NCBI GenBank assembly: GCA_963701815.1
Contig: CAVPBN010000046.1
Span: 186,001-250,000, forward strand
Reading direction: 5' to 3'
DNA from: AP-15 sp963701815
GTDB taxonomy: Bacteria; Pseudomonadota; Alphaproteobacteria; ATCC43930; CGMCC-115725
Length of the DNA: 64,000 bases
This document shows positions 28,131 through 35,717 of the stretch, in pieces (the stretch's first letter is position 1; every line of letters begins with the position of its first letter). Under the pieces are notes generated by a model. It worked only from the letters and a program-made list of their open reading frames with translations. It searched no databases and was not told the origin of the DNA. A program made the position numbers and the translations under genes.

Positions 28131-28935
28131 TTATGTTGGTGATGCTTGGAAAACGGTCCTTCGCACATCGGCCACGAGGATCGCAGCTTGGTAGGCGATG
28201 CGAACCTTGCCGGCCTTGCGGCAAACCGGAATGCCGAGCCTATCAGCAGCGTCAGGCGCGCTGAATAGCTCAACCAGCTCGGCCTCGTCCCCGGGATTCT
28301 GGAAAAGCGCGGGCGAGGAGTTCCCGCAATTCCACCCGCAACTCGTAGAGCGTGACCTCCGGTTTGGCAAGGGCCGCCCGCGGAAACAGCTCCCGCAATT
28401 CTGTTAGGCTGAGCGCCCGCGCATGAGACGGGTCACGCAATGTCTCCACGCGATGGTAAGCCGCGGCCTGCGCGGGGTCTTCTGGGGCATAGGCGTCGAC
28501 AACGACGATCCGCCCTCCCGGATCGCAGACGCGGACCATTTCGCGAAACGCCGCCTGCGGATCAAGCAAATGATGCAGCGAATATCGCGTCACGACGATA
28601 GAGAAGTCGCTATCGTCATAGGGCAGATGGTAGGCATCCCCCTCATCCCAGGCGACATTTCGAACCCCTTTCTCCGCTGCCAGCACGCGCGCACGGTCCA
28701 GCATCGCCGGTGTGAAATCGATGCCCGTCGCGTGGCGGACATGTGGCGCGAAGGCGCAAACGACGAGGCCCGGACCACAGGCGACATCAAGCACAGTGTC
28801 AAACGGTTGGGCGCCGGCGAACTCGACTATCCTCGCCAGCACCTTGTCGTCGGTGATCATCGCAGCGGCGCTGAAGGCCGGCGCCTGACGGGTAAACTGA
28901 TCGAGAATCAGCTCTCCATGCGCTGTCTTGCTCAC
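28131..28935 (-). pseudogene. class I SAM-dependent methyltransferase, one frameshift
   Basis: UbiE/COQ5-like methyltransferase. SAM-binding motif I is VLDVACGPGLVVCAFAPH, followed by GIDFTPAMLDRARVLAAEKG, WDEGDAYHLPYDDSDF, the RYSLHHLLDP segment and VCDPGGRIVVVDAYAPEDP. Near 28312 the frame shifts; the correct C-terminus continues in another frame as NPGDEAELVELFSAPDAADR and ends AYQAAILVADVRR before a stop at 28131. Corrected length about 267 residues. GTG 28935 is the likely start because GGAG lies seven bases upstream. Substrate unknown; stands alone among catabolic genes. Confidence 0.75.
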
Positions 28936-29353
28936 ACGATCTCCAATTCCGAAGCGCTGTGAAGCCAGGATCGCCCCTGCGCGTGCCTTCGACAACGGCA
29001 AATCGCGATCCGCGTGCGCAGCCGGCAGCAATCAACGACAAGATTTCCGAGAACATCTGCCGCGACCACCGCGACCTCGGCTATTCGTAACGTCACTCAG
29101 CGACCATGGCTAACGACTTTGGCGCCGATTCATGATCAGCTTCTCTCGTAGGCTGTTCGGCAACCACCGCTCAGCGGCGCTCCTGCGCGAATGTCTGCTT
29201 GACAGCGAGCTGGAGTGATCCGCGGTCGCGAAGGTCTCTGCGGGTCGACCCCCGGCTGACCGGCCGATACGCCGCGATCGACGAGTCCGGAGGATCGCCT
29301 CGAACCCAACTTTCATCGAGAAGGCTCGGTGACTGGTGCCTGACGGCCTGGCG
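28936..29353. other. intergenic region, no gene recognised
   Basis: 418 bp between the methyltransferase start and the end of the CMD/peroxidase trio. Open frames here lack recognisable similarity, sensible start sites or typical codon usage. No repeat, tRNA or terminator was seen by eye. Confidence 0.4.
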
Positions 29354-29962
29354 CTATCCTCCGGCTGATGCTGCCGGCTCACCAAGCGACAGCATCAGCC
29401 GGTTGGCCCAGTTAAAGAACGCCGCGGCGTGGATCACGTCGGCGATCGCCAACTCGTCCAACTCCGCGCGGCGCAGGCGCTCCACATGCTGTGGCCCGAA
29501 TGTGATCGGCGTCGCACTGAGCGCCACCGCGGCAGCGACAATGGCGTTCCAGCGTTCGCCGAGATCGGCGTTTACGCCGTCGTCCAACAGCCGCTGCACG
29601 TCCGCCTCGCGCTTCGAATAGGTTGCCGAAAACCGCGAATGCACCGAGGCGCAGTAGATGCAGCCGTTGAAGCGCGACGTCGCGGCGGCGGCCAGCTCGC
29701 GCTCCGCCCGCGGCAGGCCGGCATCGGGGTTGTAGAAGATGTCCTTGTCGGTCAGCGTACGGGCACGCAGCGCATCCGGGTCGCGCGCCAGCAGGCGAAA
29801 ATATGGCGATTTCACTCGCGCGGCATCCACCAGACCGGCCATGTGCTGTTCGGTTAAGGCCTCGACCGCCAGCGGTTCGAGCCAGGGCAGCCAATCGAGC
29901 AATGCCCGAGTGAAGACGGCGGGAACCGTGTGGGGCGGCGGTTCGAGGATCGAATCGGGCAT
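29354..29962 (-). CDS. alkylhydroperoxidase-domain protein (Avi_7169 type)
   Basis: 202 residues with the AhpD/CMD active-site pattern FNGCIYCASVHSRF: two cysteines spaced CxxC and a histidine three residues after the second, as in thiol peroxidases of this fold. N-terminal region is Pro-rich (ILEPPPHTVPAVFTRALLDW). Last gene of a three-gene reverse-strand set with a second CMD-like protein and a luciferase-like monooxygenase, a combination recognised as recurrent. It probably supplies thiol-based peroxide or disulfide handling for the monooxygenase, but its reaction is unproven. Frame intact; ATG at 29960-29962. Confidence 0.82.
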   Translation of the reverse strand: MPDSILEPPPHTVPAVFTRALLDWLPWLEPLAVEALTEQHMAGLVDAARVKSPYFRLLARDPDALRARTLTDKDIFYNPDAGLPRAERELAAAATSRFNGCIYCASVHSRFSATYSKREADVQRLLDDGVNADLGERWNAIVAAAVALSATPITFGPQHVERLRRAELDELAIADVIHAAAFFNWANRLMLSLGEPAASAGG

Positions 29963-29979
29963 GGCTTGAACCTCGTGTG

Positions 29980-30588
29980 TCAGGCGGCGTCGGCCAGGGC
30001 GCGCAATCCGGCGACCACCCGGATCTGGAACGATAGAAAAGCCGCGATCTGCGACAGCGTCACGATGTCGGTGGTCGACCAGCCGGCATCCAGCAAGGCC
30101 TGCAGCGCCGCCGGCGCGGCGTCCCTTGGGTGGAACACCAGCAGGTGCATGTGATCGAACGCCGCAGCCAGGCGCAACCCGAGCGCATCGCGGGTTTCCG
30201 CCGCGACGCGATGGGTCGGTCCGGTCGTGTCCTCGCGGCTCAGCGGGCCGGTGGGATAGGAGCCATAGGGGCCTTGACCCTTGGCCGCCGCGATCGCTGT
30301 ATCGATCGCGCGGCGCAATTCCGGCGATGCCCGGCAAGCGGCCAGACCGACGGCGTAGAATGCCGCGGTCTCCGCGTCACCGTGCAGGCCGGTGACGAAG
30401 ACGGCCACAGCAAAACGCTCTATTGCACTGACCTCGCCACCAATTTCCGGGGCGAACAACGCACGATAGCTGGCCTGGGCCTGTTTGCGGGCATCCGGCC
30501 GTCGGTTGCGGATCGCGTCCAGCGCGGAGCCAGGCGCAATCCCGACCAGCGTATCGATGACGTCCGTATCCAGCCCCGGCATAGCCAT
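29980..30588 (-). CDS. CMD domain protein (Avi_7170 type)
   Basis: 202 residues, related in fold to carboxymuconolactone decarboxylase proteins and to its neighbour, but without a CxxC pair (segment GLHGDAETAAFYAVGLAACR). Contains FAPEIGGEVSAIERFAVAVF and GYG-like linker GQGPYGSYPTGPLSRED. It lies 17 bp upstream of the Avi_7169-type gene and 17 bp downstream of the luciferase-like gene, clearly one transcription unit. Loss of catalytic cysteines suggests a structural or binding role. Assignment rests on gene order plus sequence character. Confidence 0.78.
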   Translation of the reverse strand: MAMPGLDTDVIDTLVGIAPGSALDAIRNRRPDARKQAQASYRALFAPEIGGEVSAIERFAVAVFVTGLHGDAETAAFYAVGLAACRASPELRRAIDTAIAAAKGQGPYGSYPTGPLSREDTTGPTHRVAAETRDALGLRLAAAFDHMHLLVFHPRDAAPAALQALLDAGWSTTDIVTLSQIAAFLSFQIRVVAGLRALADAA

Positions 30589-30605
30589 CCTCCCCTTGCC
30601 CGTCG

Positions 30606-31649
30606 TTACACGACGCGCCGCGCCGCCGCCACGCCGTTCTGCACCCAGCCCAGCGTCGGCGCCACCGCGCCGGCGACCAGTTCGATCGACCGCAGGATGA
30701 ATTGATGCGGCGGATCGACCGAATGCGACTGGACCGTCAAATCTGTGGCGCGGGCGAGCGTGCTGTCGGCTCGCAACGAGGCGATCACATCGTCCGGGTT
30801 GCCGATATGAATATCCATGGCGGCGATCTGGTCGTGCACCGACATGCCCTCGACAGACACCGCGCGACCGATCGTGGCGTACCGCGCCCGCTGCCGCGCC
30901 AGACCGATCTCAGCGAGCCGCAGCGCCTCCTTGCGGTCATCGGCAACGAAGACCGTGCGCGAGGCCAGGATGCGCGGCACGCCGCCCCGCGGCAGCGCCT
31001 CCAGATAGGCGTCGATCATCGGATGCTGGATGTCGGACAGCGACAGATGGGGCGCCTCCGCCGGCCTGGGCTGCGTGCGCGACAGCATCAGCCCGTCGCC
31101 CGCCGCGCCGGCCCGCCGGGCGCCTTCCACGGTGAAGGTCGCCTGCCAGACGCGGTCCACCAGGCCGGGATTGGGCGGATACAATCGGTCACCGCCGGGT
31201 AGCGGCCGCCCCGCCCAGGCGTCGAGCAGCACCCGATGATGCCGGACCAGCAGCGCCGTGCGCTCGGCGCTGTCGAGCCCGAACGCCTTGTACGCCGAGA
31301 GGTTGCCGCCGGGCCCGATCCCCACCTCGAGGCGGCCGCCGCACATCAGGTCGAGCACCGCGGCATCCTCCGCCACCCGGATCGGCAGCTCCAGCGGCAG
31401 GGTAACGATCCCGGTTCCCAAGCGGATTCGCGCCGTCTGCGCGGCGACCCGGGCCAGGAACACGAACGGCGCCGGCAGGCCGCCTTCGTCCTCGTGAAAA
31501 TGGTGCTGGGCGATCCAGGCGGAATCGAAACCACAGCGCTCGGCATGCACGATCTGCGCGATGGCCAATCGGTAGCGCTCGGCCGCATCCGCCTGATCGA
31601 GGAGGCGGGTGAAAAAGCCGAGGCGTATCGGCGGCTTCGCTGTCGTCAC
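30606..31649 (-). CDS. FMN-dependent luciferase-like monooxygenase (KPN_01858 type)
   Basis: 347 residues with the bacterial-luciferase TIM-barrel pattern: IRLGFFTRLLDQADAAERY, AERCGFDSAWIAQHHFHEDE, RIRLGTGIVTLPLELPIRVA, LDLMCGGRLEVGIGPGGN. Predicted to use FMNH2 and oxygen on an unknown substrate. GTG 31649 is preferred because upstream residues look non-native. First gene of the trio with the Avi_7170- and Avi_7169-type proteins; such trios often sit near peptide or opine ABC transporters in other genomes, but none is present here. Confidence 0.85.
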   Translation of the reverse strand: MTTAKPPIRLGFFTRLLDQADAAERYRLAIAQIVHAERCGFDSAWIAQHHFHEDEGGLPAPFVFLARVAAQTARIRLGTGIVTLPLELPIRVAEDAAVLDLMCGGRLEVGIGPGGNLSAYKAFGLDSAERTALLVRHHRVLLDAWAGRPLPGGDRLYPPNPGLVDRVWQATFTVEGARRAGAAGDGLMLSRTQPRPAEAPHLSLSDIQHPMIDAYLEALPRGGVPRILASRTVFVADDRKEALRLAEIGLARQRARYATIGRAVSVEGMSVHDQIAAMDIHIGNPDDVIASLRADSTLARATDLTVQSHSVDPPHQFILRSIELVAGAVAPTLGWVQNGVAAARRVV

Positions 31650-31987
31650 CCGCTCAACCTCGCGCCGTGCCGGCGGCGGCAATCTAACACGCCAGAGCAA
31701 GCGGCAGACCAGAGGTCAAAGGTAGGGGCTGCCCTTCTCTTCGGGTCCCGGCCGCCGGTTTCGATTACCTCTCTCTCAAAGACCCAATGTGCGTCGAAAA
31801 GCTCCCTTGCCTCCGTCGAGATCGACTGACACTGAGGAACAAGCGTTGGCATGCGTTGGGTACCGCAGGCTGGGCTATTCGGTCGGTTTGATCCGCCGCG
31901 GTGCGATCCTGCGGGCTGCTGATTCCGGCCCAAGTCGGCCACTGATTCCATAATATGCTGAAATCAATACAACTTTGAGCGTTAAGG
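31650..31987. other. intergenic region, no gene recognised
   Basis: 338 bp between the luciferase-like gene and tRNA-Ser, somewhat less GC-rich toward the tRNA (AT-rich at 31945-31985). It should hold the trio's promoter and the 3' flank of the tRNA. Nothing else identifiable. Confidence 0.4.
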
Positions 31988-32079
31988 TGGCGGAGGGGAT
32001 GAGATTCGAACTCACGATAGGGTTTTATCCCTATAACGGTTTAGCAAACCGCCGCCTTCAGCCACTCGGCCACCCCTCC
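31988..32079 (-). tRNA. tRNA-Ser (anticodon GCU)
   Basis: Reverse-strand 92-nt class II tRNA with encoded CCA (31988-31990). Acceptor strands GGAGGGG (from 32079) and CCCCTCC pair; the D-arm reads GGCCGAGTGGCTGAAGGC, the anticodon stem-loop CGGTTTGCTAAACCG gives GCT, a long variable arm follows, and the T-loop has GTTCGAATC. The D arm, anticodon arm and 5' half are repeated exactly at 34598-34653, making this gene the attachment site of an integrative element whose DNA now lies upstream of it. Confidence 0.97.
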
Positions 32080-32092
32080 ACCGATGAGCGGG
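32037..32092. repeat. attachment-site repeat, tRNA copy
   Basis: Left copy of the 56-bp direct repeat, identical to 34598-34653. It begins with the 15-bp palindrome CGGTTTAGCAAACCG, the anticodon stem-loop, which has the form of a tyrosine-recombinase core (inverted arms around a short spacer), and runs through the tRNA 5' end into 13 bp of flank. Confidence 0.85.
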
Positions 32093-32180
32093 CTCGTTCA
32101 CACGGCGTATGCCCGCAGACACTTAGCATGGGGTGCGCGGGCGGTTCAAGACGTTGCCCTTAGAGAGAACAATCCGCGAA

Positions 32181-32231
32181 TTGGCACCCGATTGGCACCC
32201 GGCACCATTTCAGCCCGGCGACTTGGCACCC
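32181..32231. promoter_or_regulatory. direct repeats TTGGCACCC, probable integrase arm sites
   Basis: Three same-orientation copies: TTGGCACCCG at 32181-32190 and 32192-32201, 11 bp apart (about one helical turn), and TTGGCACCC at 32223-32231. Matching copies occur at the other end of the element (34462-34483). Placement inside both attachment repeats and next to the integrase relic fits arm-type binding sites. Confidence 0.6.
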
Positions 32232-32261
32232 ATCGCCGCCTCGATCGCCACGGCCGCCGCC

Positions 32262-32729
32262 TCATCCTTGCCGGCGGAAAGAGACATGCGCGTAAACCCG
32301 CAGCGTCACCGCCGGCGAGCCGTGCCCGAGCCGGCGACTGATTGTCACGATATCGAGCCCGGCCGCGATCAGCGCCGACGCATGCGAGTGGCGCAGGGCA
32401 TGGAAACTCACCGGCGGCAGCTTGCGGTCGCGCACGGCATGACCCCAATCCCGAGATAGTTTGTCCGGCGAGTAGGGCGAGCCGTCAGCCATCGGAAATA
32501 CCAAATCGTCGGCGGCGAGCCGGCCGAGCCCCAGCGCGAGGCGTGTTTCGATCAGGCGCCGCCGATGGGCGCGCAGAGTTCCGACGACGGAAGCCGGCAG
32601 GCTGATTGCCCGGCGGCCAGCGCGGGTCTTCGGCGATTTGAAGCGCAACCCGGCCGCCGTCTCTTCAAGGCTGCGCTCGACCCGCAGGGTGGCCGCCTCG
32701 ACGCGATCTTTCCCTTGTGCGAAAGGTCA
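32262..32729 (-). pseudogene. tyrosine recombinase/integrase, C-terminal relic
   Basis: About 155 codons of the catalytic domain. Upstream part in frame: RVEAATLRVERSLEET, then RFKSPKTRAGRRAISLPASV; catalytic-box residues follow in FHALRHSHASALIAAGLDI (H-x-x-R), SRRLGHGSPAVTLRVYAHV (H and the nucleophile Tyr). Reading upstream, the frame meets a TGA near 32730, so the arm-binding and core-binding domains and the first catalytic Arg region are missing or unrecognisable. Oriented with its 3' end toward the tRNA attachment site, the usual layout. Dead as an enzyme in its present form. Confidence 0.8.
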
Positions 32730-32865
32730 TGCGTGACGCGACGAAATCGCGCGCGGCCGAAGAGGCGAAGCCCGGCGCCTGAGCTGACGCGATTTTGCCA
32801 CGGTAAGCGCGTAGCGTTTCCGTCACCGGTCCCCGAGCTCCCTCGCTAGGATCGGTTGCCTCAGC

Positions 32866-32890
32866 CCCGCCCGGCGCGGGGCTTTTTTTG
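32866..32890 (+). terminator. Rho-independent terminator
   Basis: GC-rich inverted repeat (GCCCCGC / GCGGGGC with a short loop) followed by a run of seven T on the + strand. No clear + strand gene ends just before it; it may belong to lost cargo of the element. It lies beyond the 3' end (32910) of the reverse-strand binding-protein gene. Confidence 0.7.
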
Positions 32891-32909
32891 ACCGGCGCGC
32901 CCGCTGCGC

Positions 32910-33887
32910 TCACTCAATCACCTCGTCAGCGCGGGCGAGGATCGATGGCGGGACGGTAAGGCCGAGTGACTTCGCGGTCTTCAAGTTGACGGCGAACTCG
33001 TAACGCGTCGGTCCCTCGATCGGCAACTCGCCCGCTGTGGCGCCGCGAAAGATACGCGCCACGTAATCTGCGGTGCGGCGCTTCAGCGCGTTAAAATCGG
33101 GTCCGTAGCCGATGAGGCATCCCTCTGCTGCCATTGATCGCCATTCGCAAATCGCCGGCAGTTTCGCTTCGATGGCGAGCACTGCAAGCGTCCGCACGTC
33201 ACCGAAGAGCTCCGGTGCCGAGACAATCTGGAGCGCGTCGGCCCCGGAGTTGCGCATTGCCGCAAATGCGATGTGGTAATCTTTCGGGGTGGCCGCGTAG
33301 AAAGGTAGTATTTCCAGACCGGTGCGGCCGGCAATCTGGCGCATTGCCGCGATATTTGGCGCGTCTCGCTGAGCATCGACTGCCAGCGCCGCGATCCGCC
33401 GCGCACCCGGCATGACATCGTGCAGAAGGTCCAGCCTCTTGGCGTCGAGTTCCGGCGCAAGCATGACGATCCCGGTGACGTTTCCGCCGGGGCGGGCGAG
33501 GCTTTTCGCAAAGCCCGCAACGATCGGGTCCTCTCCGATAAACGAGCCGACAATTTGTGTCGATTCAGCCTCTTGCCGAAGCGCACGGATTGCCGCGGCA
33601 GTGACGGCCACCACTACCTCGGGGCGAGTCGCGGCTAGCTCACGTGCCAGCGCCGGCAGTTGTGCTGTGGTTCCGAAGCGTCCTACGACAACGAGGTTCC
33701 GGCCCTCGATGAAGCCCAGCCTGGCAAGCTCTGGAAATGTCGTGGTTCGCATCCTGTTGAACGAGCTAGCGCTCGGCGATAGGACGCCCAATCTGTGCAC
33801 TTTGTCGGCGCTTTGCCCGAATACCGTTGGATCCTCGGTGATCAGGACGGCAATCAACCCGAGCAGAAAAAGAGCGCGCCGCCTCAT
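32910..33887 (-). CDS. ABC transporter substrate-binding protein (PF04392 type)
   Basis: 325 residues. The start MRRRALFLLGLIAVLI followed by GQSA looks like a Sec signal peptide, so the protein is periplasmic or surface bound. Mature part: HRLGVLSPSAS, RLGFIEGRNLVVVGRFG, RPEVVVAVTAAAIRALRQ, GSFIGEDPIVAGFAKSLARP, GGNVTGIVMLAPELDAKRLD and ATAGELPIEGPTRYEFAVN are typical of the family of orphan binding proteins related to TrpX/LivJ-like receptors. No permease or ATPase is nearby, which is common for this group. It is the only intact gene of the element; ligand unknown. ATG at 33885-33887. Confidence 0.88.
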   Translation of the reverse strand: MRRRALFLLGLIAVLITEDPTVFGQSADKVHRLGVLSPSASSFNRMRTTTFPELARLGFIEGRNLVVVGRFGTTAQLPALARELAATRPEVVVAVTAAAIRALRQEAESTQIVGSFIGEDPIVAGFAKSLARPGGNVTGIVMLAPELDAKRLDLLHDVMPGARRIAALAVDAQRDAPNIAAMRQIAGRTGLEILPFYAATPKDYHIAFAAMRNSGADALQIVSAPELFGDVRTLAVLAIEAKLPAICEWRSMAAEGCLIGYGPDFNALKRRTADYVARIFRGATAGELPIEGPTRYEFAVNLKTAKSLGLTVPPSILARADEVIE

Positions 33888-34460
33888 TTTCAATCGCCTC
33901 GAACCGCCAGCGATAGCTCGCAAGAGGACGGTCGCGTCAACCTTATACCCGACCGGGGGAAATAGCGAAAGCCGGCGGACTAGCGCAAAAACCCCCATCC
34001 CCTGCGTTGCGCGCCGAGCGGCGGGGCGAGGGCACCTATTGTGCGACGCATGGGGCAGTCGGTCATCGCCTAGCGCGTCGCCGCCGGGATTTTTGCGTTT
34101 TCGAGCCCATACTCCCAGTGCGCCAACTCCGCACAATTGCGGAACCCTTCGCGACTGCATCTCGGGTATCGTCCCGCGGTAGCATCACCGAACCGAATCG
34201 CGCGATCCACCGGCGTTTCCGGTAAGAGCCGATCGAAGATCGCCAGCCGGGCCGACGTGATCACGAAGTCCAGTCGGTCGACAATCGACACAAGCCCGTC
34301 TCGGAATCGAGCGACGGCGTCCCCCGAGTGTCATCGGTCCCGTCGCCGACGCCTGGCCGCCGCTGGCGCGTCGTAGGCCTTGGCGGCCGAGGTTCGGGTC
34401 GAGCGGCCGGCGGTTCGAGCTTCGCGAGGATGTCCTTCAGCGGCAAGGCTGTCCGCTTTT
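33888..34460. other. region without a convincing intact gene
   Basis: Inside the element, upstream of the binding-protein gene. A reverse-strand frame of 73 codons (34070-34291, GTG start, MSIVDRLDFVITSARLAIFD) is open but has no recognised family, and the only recognisable sequence is the small-protein fragment at 34261-34446. The rest shows no repeat or RNA gene. Confidence 0.4.
34261..34446 (-). pseudogene. C-terminal fragment of small conserved protein
   Basis: Reads PLKDILAKLEPPAARPEPRP and continues with a Pro/Arg-rich tail. The LKxILAKLEPPxPRPEP pattern is the C-terminal half of a short alphaproteobacterial hypothetical protein; the DDEK-type N-terminal half is missing because the arm-site repeats of the element begin immediately upstream. 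A complementary N-terminal relic lies at 21674. Function unknown. Confidence 0.4.
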
Positions 34461-34461
34461 T

Positions 34462-34483
34462 CTGGCACCCAAATTGGCACCCG
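34462..34483. promoter_or_regulatory. direct repeats TGGCACCC, probable integrase arm sites
   Basis: CTGGCACCC at 34462-34470 and TTGGCACCCG at 34474-34483, same orientation, 12 bp apart, matching the three copies near the other end (32181-32231). The nearby sequence toward the right attachment repeat also has related GCGGGACA words (34499-34530), perhaps further protein sites. Confidence 0.55.
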
Positions 34484-34597
34484 ACGCGTTAGCACGGCGC
34501 GGGACAGAATGGGTTAGAGCGGGACACTCGCCGGCCCGAGACAGGCAGAAAACCTCACATTCCGCGGCTGAGAGGGATAGGACGGGACGCAGCTAGG

Positions 34598-34653
34598 CGG
34601 TTTAGCAAACCGCCGCCTTCAGCCACTCGGCCACCCCTCCACCGATGAGCGGG
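34598..34653. repeat. attachment-site repeat, distal copy
   Basis: Right copy of the 56-bp direct repeat. It contains the tRNA-Ser 5' half only, without a 3' half, so it is not a functional tRNA. Beyond it the flank (to about 34690) stays partly similar to the flank of the tRNA copy, including GGCGTATGCC. Confidence 0.85.
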
Positions 34654-34806
34654 ATCGTGCACGGCGTATGCCGGGCAATCGCTTACCATGACCCTTTTGC
34701 GCACCGCAAGGATGGAGCGATGCTGCACCGGTCGCGCGCGATCCCGATATCGATCGCGATCGGCGCCAGCCGCCGCACGGCATCGCGGTTTTGGGGCAGC
34801 CGGGCC

Positions 34807-35220
34807 TTACGTCGATGCCTCGATCCGCTCCATGTCCTCGTCGCTGAAACCGAAATGATGACCGATCTCGTGGATCAGCACATGCCGCACCAGACCGCCG
34901 AGATCCTCGCCGGTCTCGCACCAATAGTCGAGGATCGGCCGACGGTACAAAAAGATCATGTCGAGATGGGGCTGCGGGTCGGCGACGCTCTTATGCGGCA
35001 ACGCCACGCCGCGATAGAGGCCGAGAATATCGAACGGACTGTCGAGCTCCATCGCCCGCTCGGTGTCCGCGTCGGGGAATTCCTCGATCCGGATCGCGAC
35101 CGCGCCGAGATGCCGCATCAGCCGCTGCGGTATCGTGTCGAGCGCATGCCGCGCCAACGCCTCGATGTCGGCCGGCCCGGGCGGCAAAACCGGCGTCATG
35201 GCCGGCCGGGCCGGCACCAT
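34807..35220 (-). CDS. zincin-like metallopeptidase family protein (DUF1025 type)
   Basis: About 137 residues with a zinc-binding HEIGHHFGFSDEDM motif (HExxH plus a downstream acidic residue) near the C-terminus, preceded by LVRHVLIHE. The N-terminal part (ALARHALDTIPQRLMRHLGA, RIEEFP, DILGLYRGV, IFLYRRPILDYW) matches the small metallopeptidase family PF06262. ATG 35220 or 35199 are the plausible starts; the longer frame upstream is unlikely. First chromosomal gene beyond the integrative element. Proteolytic activity has not been shown for most members. Confidence 0.88.
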   Translation of the reverse strand: MVPARPAMTPVLPPGPADIEALARHALDTIPQRLMRHLGAVAIRIEEFPDADTERAMELDSPFDILGLYRGVALPHKSVADPQPHLDMIFLYRRPILDYWCETGEDLGGLVRHVLIHEIGHHFGFSDEDMERIEAST

Positions 35221-35309
35221 GCTAGTATCCGATGCGGGCGACTGGTGCTTGATCTCGGGCACGGCACCGCTCACTTGCGTTCGAGGCGACGGGAATGGAG
35301 GAGGACGGC

Positions 35310-35627
35310 ATGGTCGAGCGGCTGGTCGGGGCGGCACGGCACGCGGCGCTGCACGAAATCCATGGCTGGGTCGAGGTCGAGGATCGCGACGCGATCCGCA
35401 AAAGCTATCATTTCGGCGATTTCTCCGAGGCCTGGGGCTTCCTGTCGCGCATGGCCCTCCTCGCCGAAAAAATGGATCACCATCCCGAGATCTTCAATGT
35501 CTACAATCGGGTCGAAGTCATCCTGTCGACCCATGACGCGGGCGGGGTCAGCGAGCGCGATATCCGCCTTGCGCATGCGATCGACGAGATCGCCCCGGAA
35601 CGCGACCGCCGCCCGCCGCTGCCCTGA
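35310..35627 (+). CDS. phhB: 4a-hydroxytetrahydrobiopterin dehydratase (PCD/DCoH)
   Basis: About 105 residues. Dehydrates pterin-4a-carbinolamine, recycling the cofactor of aromatic amino acid hydroxylases; many bacterial copies have other or broader roles. The active-site signature is MDHHPEIFNVYNRVEVIL with the paired histidines, followed by GGVSERDIRLAHAIDEIA. The start is decided by the ribosome site: GGAGGA lies seven bases before ATG 35310, and it is itself inside the frame of the earlier ATG 35295. No phenylalanine hydroxylase gene is in the window. Divergent from the metallopeptidase gene. Confidence 0.93.
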   Translation: MVERLVGAARHAALHEIHGWVEVEDRDAIRKSYHFGDFSEAWGFLSRMALLAEKMDHHPEIFNVYNRVEVILSTHDAGGVSERDIRLAHAIDEIAPERDRRPPLP

Positions 35628-35717
35628 GTGCCCGACAGATCCGGGAAATCCGTTCCTTCCTGCGCCAATATAACGGGCAAGAGCGGGTCACGGCTTTACC
35701 CCGATCGCCGCTCGCGA

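Larger units (their letters stand above)
32037..34653. mobile_element. decayed integrative element in tRNA-Ser(GCU)
   Basis: 2.6 kb bounded by a perfect 56-bp direct repeat (32037-32092 and 34598-34653) made of the tRNA-Ser 5' half and its upstream flank. Just inside each end are clustered TTGGCACCC repeats that look like integrase arm-type sites. Contents: a truncated tyrosine integrase, one terminator, an orphan ABC substrate-binding protein and a fragment of a small conserved protein. No replication, transfer or phage structural genes remain, so it is probably immobile without help from a related integrase. Confidence 0.82.

Noticed and set aside
34070..34291. 73-codon reverse-strand gene inside the integrative element
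   Set aside because: Open frame with GTG start but no similarity and it overlaps the small-protein fragment in another frame.
34598..34653. Second tRNA-Ser gene
   Set aside because: Only the 5' half and anticodon loop are present; variable arm, T arm and 3' acceptor strand are missing.
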